This document shows, piece after piece, positions 10,186 to 20,993 of a stretch of 64,000 bases of DNA (its first letter is position 1; the number at the start of each line of letters is the position of its first letter). The translations under genes and the position numbers were made by a program. The notes under the pieces are model-generated. The model saw only the letters and a program-made list of their open reading frames with translations. It was not told the origin of the DNA and ran no database searches. Source of the DNA: Eukaryota sp. TZLM1-RC (lineage: Eukaryota; Metamonada: BaSk clade); contig JAUPSS010000005.1 of assembly GCA_040285825.1 (NCBI GenBank), forward strand, positions 1,674,001 to 1,738,000. Direction: 5' to 3'.

Positions 10186-12492
10186 TTAACCAAATTTATC
10201 AATATAACGGATCTCATCAACCCACAAAAACAAATAAACAGAAATAAGCAAAAGAAAACAACACAAAAATGGAAAAACAACAATGGCAAAATTTCTTGAC
10301 CTAACGACAGATGAAACATATTCACAATCCCCTTCATAACAAAAACAACGGTTGCGATTACACCAAACATTGTCAAACAAGACTATTCCTTCCCCCACAA
10401 TCAGTCCATTGAACGAAGTAGAGTTTGTGAATGGTAGAGACAAAGTAGATTGTTTTGATAAGAAAACATACGAAGAAGTACTTGAGTTTAGGATATGAAT
10501 TTCAACTTGACCATTGATCCAAACCAACCCAGAAAGGTGATTTACATTGGCGAGAATTGAACCAGAATGAAGAACCAATCCTTCACCATTGCAAAAGTCC
10601 TTCCAGAATGAATCTCCTGCATACTTGTAGAAATGAAACAAGGTACAAGTGACATTGACCATAATTGGAGTTGGAATGGTAACGTTTGGTGAGACAATCA
10701 ATCGACCACCACTAATAGAGAGGATGCCAGAGTTAAAGACATCGTTATTGAGAAGAATCGATCCACTTACCAACTCTAGATCACCAACGAATGACATTGC
10801 GTCAGAAGTGGTGATGTTACCTGCAACAAACAATTTTGAACCAATAATGGTACCAGAAGTCCAAGAAAATGAGTTTATATGAATAGGGGTGGCAGCGAAG
10901 GAAATCGTTCCTCCTTGTATGGTAATATGATCAAAGGCGTGGTCGGAACTAGTCAAAACATTAAGGAATCCACAATCAACAACAAGATCACCTAGAGAAT
11001 CATCATTAAACTCAATAGTGGAAACACTTGATGAAGTTACTTTATGGAAGACTGAACCAGAAGACCCTGGCCCTACAAGTATATCTGCAGGCTTTGATTC
11101 TAGAAGGAAGTAATAATACCAACCACCAAAGAGGTCAAAGGCCGCGAAATCAGTCTTCATGAGGGAAGGAAGCTCTCCAAGAGACCATTGAAACAAACGA
11201 CCGTCTTTTGTTATAGCAAGAGCTCTTGTGTCATCAACAGTTGCTTTCGATACATTATCAATCATGACTCTCCCTTTGCTCTGAGCACCCTCTCTCCCTT
11301 GGAGCAGTCCACCACACGAATACAAGTCTCCTTGGCTGGTTAGGTAAAGAGTAATACCTACGTGACATGAGACGTGAATGACACTTTCAACTGGAATCTT
11401 TATTGGGGATACAACGTTCTCCTCATGACCAAGACAGAACTGGTCCTCTACATTGGCCCCAGAGCCATAAAGAGTACCATCAGTGGTGAGGAAAAAAGAA
11501 TGACCTAGGCAAGTAAATACTCGTAGGGTATTATCAAAAACTTTCACTGGGGCTTCCTTCACTGGTTCACCTTCTCCCAATTCCCCGAAACCTGAACTAA
11601 CACCAAAACCAAACACATCACCATGAATGTCAACCATTAAACTATGGAAGGATTGCGTACAAGCTATATCAACTATATGAAAATCTTCCAATTCCGTGGG
11701 AGTATAAGAATCTCTACCACCTAATCCCAAAAAGATTCCAACACCCCATGCAAATGCGGCACCATCCGAGCTTAAAGCGAGAGAATGAGAGACTCCACAA
11801 GAAATCTTTATGATGTTGGATAAAGAGTTGATGATTCTGGGATTGCTTTCCATAGACGAAGTGAATCCTAATCCTAATTGTCCAACATGGTTTCTACCAA
11901 AGCCATAAACCAAGCCGCCACGACTGAGTACCAATGTATGCTGATCTCCCGCAGCAATCATTGAGGGTGGAAAAGGAAGAGACAGTGGGTGAGGAGAGGT
12001 GGAGGGGTGGGGAAGACCCATTTGATGGTATTCATTGTTGGAACCAAAGGAATAGACATTACCAGTTCCAAATATGGTTAGGCTTTGACTTGGTATTAGG
12101 GTTGAGGTTAGGCTAAGGTTACCATAAGTGTGGAATATAGAGTTCGGGTAATTCGTGTTTAAAGTGATGTTTAAAAGGTTTATGCTATCAGAGAGATAAA
12201 TCGCATCAGCAGTAATGGAAGAGCGGTCTCCATAGAGGGTGCAGTTAGAAAGAGACAGAGACGACACGTTGACAGGGGACGTGATGTGCAAGATGATTTG
12301 GTATGGTAGGGAGACAACGACATGATCGAGAGGAGAAGGGAGGGTGTTTGTGGACCATATTTCGGGGGATTGCCAGTAGAGATGCTCGGTCGATGCTGAA
12401 GAAAGGAAGATAGTGTCTGCTACAACGAGGCAGACAAACAGTAAGAGTACTGAGAGTAACAGAAGCGAAGTGTAGATGATTGAACGTGCCGA
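10186..12492 (-). CDS. Membrane-anchored RCC1-propeller protein, main exon
   Basis: The frame encodes seven RCC1-type repeats in its middle third (V-Y-S-F-G-S-N-N-E-Y, L-V-Y-G-F-G-R-N-H-V-G-Q-L-G and so on). A repetitive beta-rich region with G-T-I/G-N-I-T motifs follows. A short Cys cluster (C-F-C-Y-E-G-D-C) and one membrane helix of about 22 residues lie close to the C-terminus. Upstream of the first propeller blade, in the same frame, is a hydrophobic signal sequence (about 12410-12470, L-L-L-L-S-V-L-L-L-F-V-C-L), but no ATG precedes it before a stop. A 9-base first exon (12566-12574, M-S-K) joined by a 73-nt intron would supply it. The predicted topology is extracellular propeller, type I. 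The function is unknown; RCC1 propellers outside the nucleus are general interaction platforms. Confidence 0.75.
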   Translation of the reverse strand, partial: SARSIIYTSLLLLSVLLLFVCLVVADTIFLSSASTEHLYWQSPEIWSTNTLPSPLDHVVVSLPYQIILHITSPVNVSSLSLSNCTLYGDRSSITADAIYLSDSINLLNITLNTNYPNSIFHTYGNLSLTSTLIPSQSLTIFGTGNVYSFGSNNEYHQMGLPHPSTSPHPLSLPFPPSMIAAGDQHTLVLSRGGLVYGFGRNHVGQLGLGFTSSMESNPRIINSLSNIIKISCGVSHSLALSSDGAAFAWGVGIFLGLGGRDSYTPTELEDFHIVDIACTQSFHSLMVDIHGDVFGFGVSSGFGELGEGEPVKEAPVKVFDNTLRVFTCLGHSFFLTTDGTLYGSGANVEDQFCLGHEENVVSPIKIPVESVIHVSCHVGITLYLTSQGDLYSCGGLLQGREGAQSKGRVMIDNVSKATVDDTRALAITKDGRLFQWSLGELPSLMKTDFAAFDLFGGWYYYFLLESKPADILVGPGSSGSVFHKVTSSSVSTIEFNDDSLGDLVVDCGFLNVLTSSDHAFDHITIQGGTISFAATPIHINSFSWTSGTIIGSKLFVAGNITTSDAMSFVGDLELVSGSILLNNDVFNSGILSISGGRLIVSPNVTIPTPIMVNVTCTLFHFYKYAGDSFWKDFCNGEGLVLHSGSILANVNHLSGLVWINGQVEIHILNSSTSSYVFLSKQSTLSLPFTNSTSFNGLIVGEGIVLFDNVWCNRNRCFCYEGDCEYVSSVVRSRNFAIVVFPFLCCFLLLISVYLFLWVDEIRYIDKFG

Positions 12493-12565
12493 CTTAATAA
12501 TAAAAGAGGCAAATGAAGTCGTTGATCAATTATGAATAGCTTTAAATTATTGTAGCTCCAGAAAC
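12493..12565 (-). other. Candidate 73-nt intron giving the RCC1 gene its ATG
   Basis: GT at 12565 and AG at 12493. Splicing joins ATG-TCG-AAG (12574-12566) to TCG-GCA-CGT, giving a basic N-terminus directly before the hydrophobic signal core. The acceptor TTATTATTAAG is good, but the donor GTTTCT is weak. An unrecognised upstream exon or a lost ATG are alternatives. Confidence 0.35.
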
Positions 12566-12574
12566 CTTCGACAT

Positions 12575-14185
12575 CAGTAATCTGAAGACCCTGACGCATG
12601 TACTTCTTACCAAAAACATCTAACAAACGGTTTTCAAAACATATACTAGAATCACTTAATGACCATATTGTTTCAAACACAGAAAATAGACCCATTTTCC
12701 ACATTACATGGATCGACTTTATAAATGGACAATGATATTGTATCGATCAATTTGTCCAACATCAAGAAGGTGTGGTGGATCGAATCCACCAAGGAGGAAA
12801 AAGTCAGCATCTAAAAATTTCTATAGAGAAAATGACACCTGTAACTTTTACAGTGCCTAACGTGTGTCTTTCTGCTTTAACTAGTTTTGAATTATAATTT
12901 AATACAATCTTCCGTTACATCTATCTCTATTGTGGGAGGCAAGATACAACTGTAGCATTTCTCAATTAATCAGCTTTGATTTGAGCCTTTTTCCGCAATG
13001 TTTTCATGCGAAACATTGCAAATTGGTGGCAATGATTTATACAATTTTAAATATTCAGGATATTTGAGTGTTTAGATTTCGTTAACCAAGCACTTCATCA
13101 TTCTTTATTGTTTTCCATTTTTGTTTTTTGTACTATTCAGTACTTGATTTTGTCCAATACACAAAATAATAATAATATTCTTACTCCACTTTTGATATTT
13201 AAAGTTGAGCGAAATAGATGCAAACACAGCTCAAAAGTTGTGTCTTTGCAATATTGTTTTGGAAGTTGAATGTTTGAAGTTTTACTTTCATGAGCAGGTG
13301 ATTTTTCAAAAGCACCAGGTACCATGATAAATGCAGTTTTGAACACCCACAATGATTGTATCAATAACCATTCTGAAACACAATTGCAACAACAGACAAA
13401 CTGGCTGGTCAAACAATCAAGAGCATTTTCGGTTTCCCTTAAAAGATACCTTCAGCAATGATTAAACGGAGTGCAATTATTAGCAACAGAATTCAGTAAT
13501 TATACATCATTTTGAGTACGGTTAAAAAATTCAAAAACACAATTTTTCCATCCACGGAGAAAAGTAGCTTGACAGACAATCGAAGATTTAATCAGTAATA
13601 TCAGCTAAATTGGATGCAGAAAACACATGACTTCGAATTGGATCAGTATTGACATCAATCAAGGCAACAACAAATTTCTCAAATAGTCAAAAGAGTGGCA
13701 AAATTCAGGTTATGAATTTGAAGATGTTAGTCTTAAAATGTAAATAAATTTACCTAAATAGCGAATCTCTTAAATAAACACTACATATGTTTCTCGATTT
13801 CAAAGGTTGAAATTGTTTCAAGTTCAGAACCTATCTATACTAAAAGATTATTTAGTTCCTCATTTATTTCATGAACATTCCCAAGCCAGCAGCCTAGAAA
13901 AAAGTATCAAAGCATCAAAGGAATAGTATAAAACAGCAATTTTGACACTCTCGATTAATACTCTCTTTAATTTTTCCAATCAGCAGACATGTCACCAAAT
14001 TCAACAAAGACCAATATTTCTGTAAAAAATTGAAGCTTCAGTAACAACTTTTTTAAAACCAATATTTGAAATATCATTTATGGAATGGATTGTAATTACT
14101 TTCACTTCTCTTAATTAATACAGCAATGAACAATAAACAAGAACTTGTCACTTGTACTTTTGATGTCTGATGTTTGTCCCTCCAG
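12575..14185. other. Intergenic, 1.6 kb
   Basis: It contains a perfect 9-bp hairpin (GCAATGTTT at 12995-13003, AAACATTGC at 13011-13019) and an old LINE-A scrap at 13527-13670. A T-arm-like palindrome at 12774-12790 is not part of a tRNA. No host gene is seen. Confidence 0.4.
13527..13670 (-). mobile_element. LINE-A relic, short
   Basis: On the minus strand this matches the LINE-A segment around I-R-S-H-V-F-C...G-G-G-K-N (compare 30060-29975 and 22235-22135), with several stops and mismatches. It is a decayed internal fragment with neither end of the element. Confidence 0.6.
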
Positions 14186-15660
14186 ATGTTTAAACCATCT
14201 TTAACTTACTTCAAACAAATGGTCTGCTCAGATAGTTTTCTCTGCCGTGTTTGTTTCAGTCTCCTTGATGATGGAGTCGTTTTCAGGTGTGGACACTCTT
14301 TTTGCAAGAAGTGCATCGATAAGAGCCTAGAACAAGCCACAAAATGTCCAAGTTGTCAATATACCCCTCTACGAAACCCACCATACACTCCTAACTATCA
14401 GCTTCGTTCTATCATTGAAGACATGTTGCGTGAGGACCCCTATTTTGGTTTGTCACAGGACGATGTGTTCAGAAAGGGCCAGGTGTTTTATAAAACAACA
14501 CAATACCATGAAGCCTTTAAGCTGTTCAGAAGAGCTGCTGACGCTGGTAATGATAGGGCCATGTTTATGCTTGCTTTTTGTTTGGACAATGGTCATGGTG
14601 TAGGACACGATCTCCAGGAAGCTCTTTCTTGGCATCAGGAAGCAGCTGAAGCTGGACATCTCGATGCTATACAAACCTGACACAAGCCATCCAGTGGTAT
14701 AAGAAAGCGCAAGAAGCTGGACTTGCAACTGTTGAAAAGAAAATGCAACGCTGCAAAAAGAAACTAAGAGAAACCGAAGCTGAACTCTTATCACCCCAAC
14801 GAAGATATCTTAAAGGAAAGGAATTCCAAGAACGTCAAGACCTTGAAGCAGCCATTTTCTGGTACAGTAAAGCTGCTGAAGGGAAGTGTGGTGATGCTAT
14901 GCTGAATCTTGGTCTCATGTATCAAGAGGGATTAGGTGTAGATGCTGACCAGAACACAGCTGTTCAGTGGTTTGAAAAGGCTGTCGAAGCAGGCAATGAG
15001 GACGCGAGAGTTGAACTTGCAAGGTCTTACGAAACAGGTGAAGGCATAGACCAGGACTATGTCAAAGCTGCTGAGTTATACCAAGAAGCTTACCATTCGG
15101 GAACTCTTTCCGTGGCTCAGAACATTGGCAATTGTCTTGAATTTGGTAATTTGAGAGACAACCTCAATGAAGCCATTGCTTGGTATGAGAAAGCCATTAA
15201 TGCAGGAAACGAGGCAGTATATGCTTATTTATTACGAAGCAAACAAAAGAACGAACAACTTGCTGAAGAACTCTATCAAAAAGCCAAAAGTTTGGCTTTA
15301 GAAGAAAATTACCCAGAAGCCGTTGAGTTTTATGAAGAGGCAGCCATTGCGAACCATTCTGCAGCTGCCAATGAGCTAGGTAAGCTCTACCAAGAAGGAG
15401 TTGGGGTTACCCAAAATGATGAACTTGCCCTATTCCTGTTCAAAAAGGCTGCCGATCTGACCAACACTGAAGCTATGATTAACTTATCAAAGTGTTATGA
15501 ATCAGGTCAAAGAACTCAGCAAGATGTTGCAAAGGCAGTTCACTGGTGTGAACGAGCCAAGCAACGTGGTGTTGAAGATGTTTCAGAATTGTTAGATCAG
15601 TGCACCGGCAAGAGGAACATTAATGGAGATGTGGATGAAAAACGTAGTAGAGTTCATTAG
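14186..15660 (+). pseudogene. RING-finger plus SEL1-repeat protein with one frameshift
   Basis: Part one (ATG 14186 to TGA 14680) encodes a C3HC4 RING at residues about 12-57 (C-R-V-C ... C-G-H-S-F-C-K-K-C ... C-P-S-C) and the first SEL1 repeats. Part two continues in another frame from about 14677 to 15660 and carries at least six more SEL1 repeats (A-x-x-W-Y-x-K-A-A-E-x-G). The join falls inside a SEL1 unit, and roughly half a unit is missing there. No GT-AG intron fits. So this is either a recently broken gene or an assembly error. Intact, it would be an E3 ubiquitin ligase with a solenoid substrate or adaptor platform. The first frame also opens upstream at TTG, but ATG 14186 is the sensible start. 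Confidence 0.75.
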
Positions 15661-16210
15661 GTTTGTAAATTTAGATTTGTTGTTTTCAAAAGTATGAATA
15701 ATAAAAGATATTGAAATAAACTCAAAAAAATAATTCTTGCCTTTGGAGGAAGAAAAACTGTAAGTGTGATTTCTTGAAGGGAACAGAATTCGTCAGAATT
15801 TCATCATGACTCAAAAGTGAACTCAAAAATCATGACCATGCTAGGAAACATTGCATTGGTAGCACAAAATGCAACTCGTTACCTTTCATGAAATTCATTC
15901 ATTCAAAATTCAATATTTCAACTGATTGTGCCTTTTCAACTCTCGGATGTCCTCACCCAATGATGACACTTGAATAGATTGGTGTTTCTTACCGGAGTTT
16001 CTGTAAATACCACAGAAGCGACAGTTTTGGGGGTTTAATGTTGGAAATTTACCCAAGTGAGCCGACTATTATTGAAAAATGCCGTGTACCTAAATTAAAT
16101 TAGAGTGTGTGTTGAGCCACAAAGTTGCTATTAAGATCAGATTGACAATCAAAATTAACAAAAATTCCAATAAAAAACGTCACCATTTTGCTTGTGACGT
16201 TTCGTGTTTG
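15661..16210. other. Intergenic
   Basis: Holds the AATAAA-type 3' end of the RING-SEL1 gene (around 15697-15720) and the upstream region of the GDPD gene. Nothing else recognised. Confidence 0.4.
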
Positions 16211-17701
16211 ATGACCACAATCATCCTCAGAATAGGTTCCAAAGATGTTGTAGAATGCACACAAAGCCCCATCCAACTCTTTGACCTTTCTGAGGTGTCC
16301 AATGGTTCTACAGCATTGGTTTCTATCTCAGATGAGCAGACGCAAGCTGTTCCTCTTGAATCCATTGAAACCTGCTCTCCTTGGCTTGTTTTCACCTCAA
16401 ACGACATATCCAGAGTGCAAATTAGTGTTTCTCTTACAAACCAAGAAGGCCAAGTCCTTGCACGCAGTGCTCTACTTCACTCAGATGTAGCTGACCTCCA
16501 TGGAACCCTTTCCCGTCCTCTTTTCTCTTCTTCCCTTTCCATCATTGGAACGGTCACTTTTTCCTACCACCTTGTTACCCCTTATACTCCCCCTACATCC
16601 ACCAAGTTCAACTACACCTCTTTCTCAACAGACCATCTCCATGAGAGAACACTCAGAATTGGACACCGAGGTTCTGGAAATTCTTCAAAAGCTTTGGATG
16701 ACTTCAGAGCCCACTTCCAGGAAAACACTCTTCTTTCCTTCCAATCTGCTGCTGAAAAGTGTGATTGGATTGAGTTGGATGTTCAGCTCACCGCTGATGA
16801 TGTTCCCATCTTGCTTCATGATTGGTTTGTTATTGAACAGAACCAATCAGAAAAGATTGATGAGGATTATACAGTGAAACCAGTTTATGATGTGAAGCTT
16901 CGTGAATTGTGGAAAATGACTGATCACGTGAGAGTCTTTAAAAGTCCTCAACCAGTCAGGAAAAGTCTTGACGCGTCTCCCATACCTAGGGTAAGGAGTC
17001 AAAAATCATTCAAGACTTCCGATCACTTCCACGATGACGCAGCAAAGGGTCAGCATTCAAGAAGACCATTGACGTCCAAGAACCCAAAAGTCATCAACCC
17101 TTTACCTTTACCCTCAATTAGAGATGTCATTCCTACTCTGGAAAAAGTTTTGCAAGCCTTACCTTCTGAAACTGGTCTTAATATCGAAGTCAAGTATCCA
17201 GACGGTAAGTTGTGGAAAGAATTGGAAGATTTAAGCTATCCCGAGCGTAATCATTTCTGTGATATTATTCTGGATATTTGTTTTAAATATGGAAAGACTA
17301 GACCAATTGTGTTTTCTTCTTTTGATCCTGATGTTTGCGCATGTTTAAAGTTCAAACAATCCATTTGGCCAGTTTTTTACCTCTCTACTGCCGGTCACGA
17401 AGAACATCATGATAAGAGAATGATGACGATTGATGACGCGATTGATTGGGTTAGTTTGATTGGTCTTGATGGTATAGTATCCGAATGTTCAGTACTTGTC
17501 GAGAATCCTGAGCTTATTGAGAAAGTTAAGGCAAAGGGTTTGGTTTTGTGGTCTTATGGTGGACTTAATAATTCAGAGGAAGCAATCAAAAAGCAGTTGG
17601 ATTACAAAATTGATGGAATCATATCTGATTCGATTAAGAATTTGGTCAAGGTGATTCCTAGAGAACTTACAGAAGCTGTTGGGAATGAAGTTTCTAATTA
17701 A
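16211..17701 (+). CDS. Glycerophosphodiester phosphodiesterase, GDE1/GPCPD1-like (496 aa)
   Basis: The start is ATG 16211 (M-T-T-I-I-L-R-I-G); the longer frame begins only at a GTG. The N-terminal 140 residues are beta-rich and end V-I/I-G-T-V-T-F-S-Y, the element that precedes the catalytic domain in GDE1/GPCPD1 proteins. The GDPD barrel follows: G-H-R-G-S-G with its His at about 152, E-N-T at about 171, I-E-L-D-V-Q-L at about 187, and L-L-H-D-W at about 201. An E-V-K motif (I-E-V-K-Y-P) and the C-terminal G-L-V-L-W-S-Y are also present. Known relatives hydrolyse glycerophosphocholine to glycerol-3-phosphate and choline. An insertion of about 70 polar residues splits the barrel around 240-300. 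No signal peptide is seen, so it is probably cytosolic. Confidence 0.85.
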   Translation: MTTIILRIGSKDVVECTQSPIQLFDLSEVSNGSTALVSISDEQTQAVPLESIETCSPWLVFTSNDISRVQISVSLTNQEGQVLARSALLHSDVADLHGTLSRPLFSSSLSIIGTVTFSYHLVTPYTPPTSTKFNYTSFSTDHLHERTLRIGHRGSGNSSKALDDFRAHFQENTLLSFQSAAEKCDWIELDVQLTADDVPILLHDWFVIEQNQSEKIDEDYTVKPVYDVKLRELWKMTDHVRVFKSPQPVRKSLDASPIPRVRSQKSFKTSDHFHDDAAKGQHSRRPLTSKNPKVINPLPLPSIRDVIPTLEKVLQALPSETGLNIEVKYPDGKLWKELEDLSYPERNHFCDIILDICFKYGKTRPIVFSSFDPDVCACLKFKQSIWPVFYLSTAGHEEHHDKRMMTIDDAIDWVSLIGLDGIVSECSVLVENPELIEKVKAKGLVLWSYGGLNNSEEAIKKQLDYKIDGIISDSIKNLVKVIPRELTEAVGNEVSN

Positions 17702-18008
17702 GTAGAACTTGTGTAGAAATTATTGTGTAAACATTGTTTTATACCTTTCATAAGTCAAACATTAAATCACTCGATAAATCACTCCATATCTCCATATCTC
17801 CAGTATGTGGTTCCAACTCTGAAACAACTATAAAACACAATGGAAGATTATTTGATGACAAACAATAATGATTTGGAGTTATTTGGACATAGAAGTTGAG
17901 CACCAGCAGTGTAATAACATTGTATCAACTTGTAGTATTACTAGTTGAACTATGAGGCAGAGTTGTAATCAGTAGGATCAAGATGAACATTCTATACATA
18001 CAGCCTTA
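17702..18008. other. Intergenic
   Basis: About 300 bp with no recognisable element; contains the promoter of the spliced secreted-protein gene. Confidence 0.4.
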
Positions 18009-18585
18009 ATGGGAATTTGGAAAATGATGAATACTAATCAATCAATCGTAATGTTACGTTTCCTTCTCCTTTCAGTGCTCATTGCTACTGCCCTAGCAGG
18101 GTGTAGATGCTTAGGGAATGGTATCTGCCTCTCCAGTACATACTGGTATTCAGGAGATCAGCTCACCTGTTTCTGTTGGTGTACTAAGGAAGCAAATAAA
18201 ATGGGACTTCCAATGGGTATGTTACGATGACGTTTCTAACTTTGCAGATGCCAAATGTACATTCATGCCAAAGACACAGTTTTCTAGAGGTGCATGCACG
18301 CTCTGCTCTGTCGCTATTCCTACATCTTCTGCCTCCCCTGAACAGGAAAATCTCGATTGGACTCCTGCTCAAACGGCTGTTAGAAATTCTCAACACATGT
18401 TCCCAGTAAGACAAAGCAAATGTGCTGGTGGTTGGTGTAATAGATACTTGGGAAGTTCCGCTGATTGTTGGAACTGGTGTGGTAAGCAGGCTGATTCTTT
18501 CCTCAACAATGACTGGAAAATGCACTACATGCCTCGTACAATGTCTTCTCATGGACGTATGTGTATTTCTCTCAACTCACCCTAG
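18009..18585 (+). CDS. Secreted Cys-rich protein, two exons (181 aa)
   Basis: Exon 1 is 18009-18216 and exon 2 is 18248-18585. Splicing out a 31-nt intron joins ATG-G to AT-GCC and keeps a single frame of 182 codons. The N-terminus has a clear signal peptide (a hydrophobic core M-L-R-F-L-L-L-S-V-L-I-A-T-A-L-A, cleavage likely after A-L-A). The mature protein has many cysteines and tryptophans (C-R-C, C-F-C-W-C, C-T-L-C, G-G-W-C, C-W-N-W-C), implying a disulfide-bonded extracellular or lumenal domain. No family is recognised. A later ATG near 18054 would shorten the N-region but keep the signal core. Confidence 0.8.
18217..18247 (+). other. 31-nt spliceosomal intron
   Basis: Donor GTATGT, branch-like TCTAAC five to ten bases before the acceptor, acceptor TTTGCAG. 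The upstream frame would otherwise end at TGA four codons later, and the downstream Cys-rich frame has no ATG of its own at the junction. All three splice signals are near textbook. Confidence 0.85.
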
Positions 18586-19007
18586 ACTGTTCTGTTTCGG
18601 GTAATACAGACCCTTGCAAAGGTCCAATTTAGATGTAAATAAATTGTTCTATTTTCAACAAACTATTCTTTAATGTAGAGATGTGTATAAATCTGTCAAG
18701 CGAGGAAGTCATGGACAATAACGACTGTCTGCTTGAGAATTCTTGAAATAATGCTGTCCGGAAGTGCCTTAAAAGAAAAGATATGTAAAATACATTGTAG
18801 CAGTTTCATTAAATGTTAGAGCTTCGGATGGCCATATTAAAAACAATGTCTCAAACAGCATCATGTAGTGAAGAACCATAAATTATCAATTTCGAACAAA
18901 TCACAGCGTGGCGCAAATTGACCTGTGGTGAATTCAAATAAATACGTTTTGCTTTTAATAAAAATTGATTAAATGTGTTATGGGAATATTCATATATAAT
19001 ATCATTT
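18586..19007. other. Intergenic
   Basis: AT-rich 3' region of the secreted-protein gene, leading into LINE debris. No other feature seen. Confidence 0.4.
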
Positions 19008-19240
19008 TTGTTACGAACGCTTCATTATTAGCACTAATTCCAAATCTTTGCGACACAATGGTCAGAAACAGTGAAGAATCTGATGACTTATTTTCAAAAA
19101 CCTTTTTCCAATAACAATGAGTGAAAATCTTGATTCAAAACAGCCACGCTGAATTTATTATTATAAAGATTATTTTCAAACATTCCAGTCAAGCGTTTTT
19201 GTAATGTTTGAAGAGTGAGTTTAAGGACCAAGTTTGATTC
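19008..19240 (-). mobile_element. LINE-B internal fragment
   Basis: Minus-strand match to LINE-B codons L-Q-K-R-L-T-G-M, then H-S-L-L-L-E-K-G, then S-S-D-S-S-L-F (compare 3345-3560). It has no 3' end and is cut at both sides; the LINE-A3 copy starts about 30 bases to the right in the opposite orientation. Confidence 0.75.
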
Positions 19241-19261
19241 ATGTTTTTGAAAATTGATATA

Positions 19262-20970
19262 AAATAGAAATAGATATTGTAGCATATATGGATGACATTT
19301 CTGTAATTGCTCCTATTACAATTCTGAAACAAATAGCAACTTTTATTCAATAGCGTTATGAAGATATTGGTCTCTCATTGAATATCTCCAAATGTTTGAT
19401 TATTGGCCATGAACCAATTGATTTTTTCATTAATGATGTCAATGTCCCCTTTATCAATTATGATCAGTCTGGTTTTCGGTTTTTGGGTTGTTATCTCGGA
19501 AATATTGATGAAGTTAAAAGCCAACTTTCGACTCTGTTGACTCAATTTGGAAATGAATTAGAATCAATAGAATATTTAAATATTGAGAAACATTTGAAAT
19601 TCTATTTCCTCAAAATTTGTTATTCTGGAAAATTTACTCATATTTTGAGATCAACATCACCATCAATTTCCTTGGAGTTTTGTCGCATTTTTAATGAACA
19701 AAGAACTAATTTTTTAGCAAATTTATTGGAAATTGATGCATCTCAGTTACGAAGCCACATTTTTTGTGGTACAAATTTTGGCGGTGTTGATTTTCATAAG
19801 TCAAGCTACCTTTGTAAAGCTGCCTTTGTTGGAGGTGGAAAGAATTTTATTTATGAATTTGTGAATCGTTTTCCTGAAAAAATTCATCTCATTGAAAATT
19901 GTGGCAGCTCCTATCTTATTTCTTTGCAATAGGAAATTGAAACTCTTTCACCCAATATTTGGGCTAAATGTTTCCCCTCTGATATTGTGGAACTTCCTTC
20001 AAGAAGCTTGCTCTCCTTACCATTGACTTTTGCAAAATTGCAGAAAAAATTTTTAAAGTTTTAGAAAACTTGGATTATATTGTACGTCTTAGCTTGGCTG
20101 AGGAAAAAAATCCCGTTTTTGCAAACTTTTTGATTGATCTTGAAGACAGTTGCTCAAGTTGCTTAATCTCCCAAATTCCCAACATTTACGGCCTTCTACT
20201 TAATGATCACCAATGGACCACTGCAATGAGATTGAGATGTTTTCTATGGCCTTGTTCATTACCAAATGATTTAATTTGTCGCTGCAAGAGTGTTGTTACG
20301 CTTTCCCATATTTTAAACTGTAAGTATTTCATAACTTATCGCTCACTTGTTCATGACTCAGTTCGTGATCAATTATATGCCATGTGCAAAAGTTTCAATA
20401 TGGAGGCATTTATTGAGCCACTAGTACGTAAGCTGTCTTCAGATCAAACTGATGATTCCTTTGGTAAAAGAAGGGCAGATTTAGTAGCTCCAGGGATCGA
20501 TGGTGTTCTCAATGTTGTAGACGTTGTCTCAGTGGATGTTTGCAAAAATTCTGCTGCTCGTTTAGTGTATTCCGCTGACTCGCCGTTATCTAACGCCGAA
20601 AAAAAGAAGATAAAAAAATATGAAGAACCTTTGGCACAGTTAGGTAGAGTGGAACATGTGAAATATCAGTTTGTGCTGTTTGCAATTTCTCTTTTTGGCA
20701 ATATTGGACCTTCAGGCTTGCACTTTTTGGAAAATTTTAAAAAAGTGTTACTGAATAGGTCTGGTAAAACAATGAACTCCACTTTCTGGTTAAATAGAAT
20801 TGTTTTTTGCATTTTCAAGTCTATTCCAACAATGATTTCAAAGTCACTTTTAGCTATTGGTGTAGAATATGAACGTAATGCTGTGAGTAGGTTCAGTAAT
20901 AGTGACGCTTGTTTGGAGGATATTGAATTCTAGATGGTTATTTTTATCTCAATAAATATTCCAGTTTTTT
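19262..20970 (+). mobile_element. LINE-A3 copy, 5'-truncated at the RT active site
   Basis: It begins within reverse transcriptase motif C (A-Y-M-D-D-I-S-V-I at about 19282-19310). The RT thumb, the post-RT region (L-C-K-A-A-F-V-G-G-G-K-N), the zinc motif C-R-C-K...H-I-L-N-C and the endonuclease-like R-A-D-L-V...D-V-V follow. The stop is at 20931-20933 and the 3' tail is AATAAATATTCCAG plus an A-run. Stops at about 19351 and 19930 and a frame change before 20070 make it inactive. It is a divergent subfamily relative to LINE-A1/A2. Its 3' end lies against the 3' end of LINE-A2. Confidence 0.85.
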
Positions 20971-20993
20971 AAAAAAAAATTTTTATATTATTT

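Noticed and set aside
12774-12790. T-arm-like palindrome (5-bp stem, 7-base loop with TCGAA) suggesting a tRNA
   Set aside because: No matching acceptor stem, D-arm or anticodon arm on either strand at the right distances.
13137-13412. 91-codon minus-strand frame
   Set aside because: No ATG-context, family or repeat support; composition as expected for random AT-rich DNA.
14670-14760. Explaining the RING-SEL1 frame change by a short intron
   Set aside because: No GT donor and AG acceptor pair here restores both frame and SEL1 repeat spacing.
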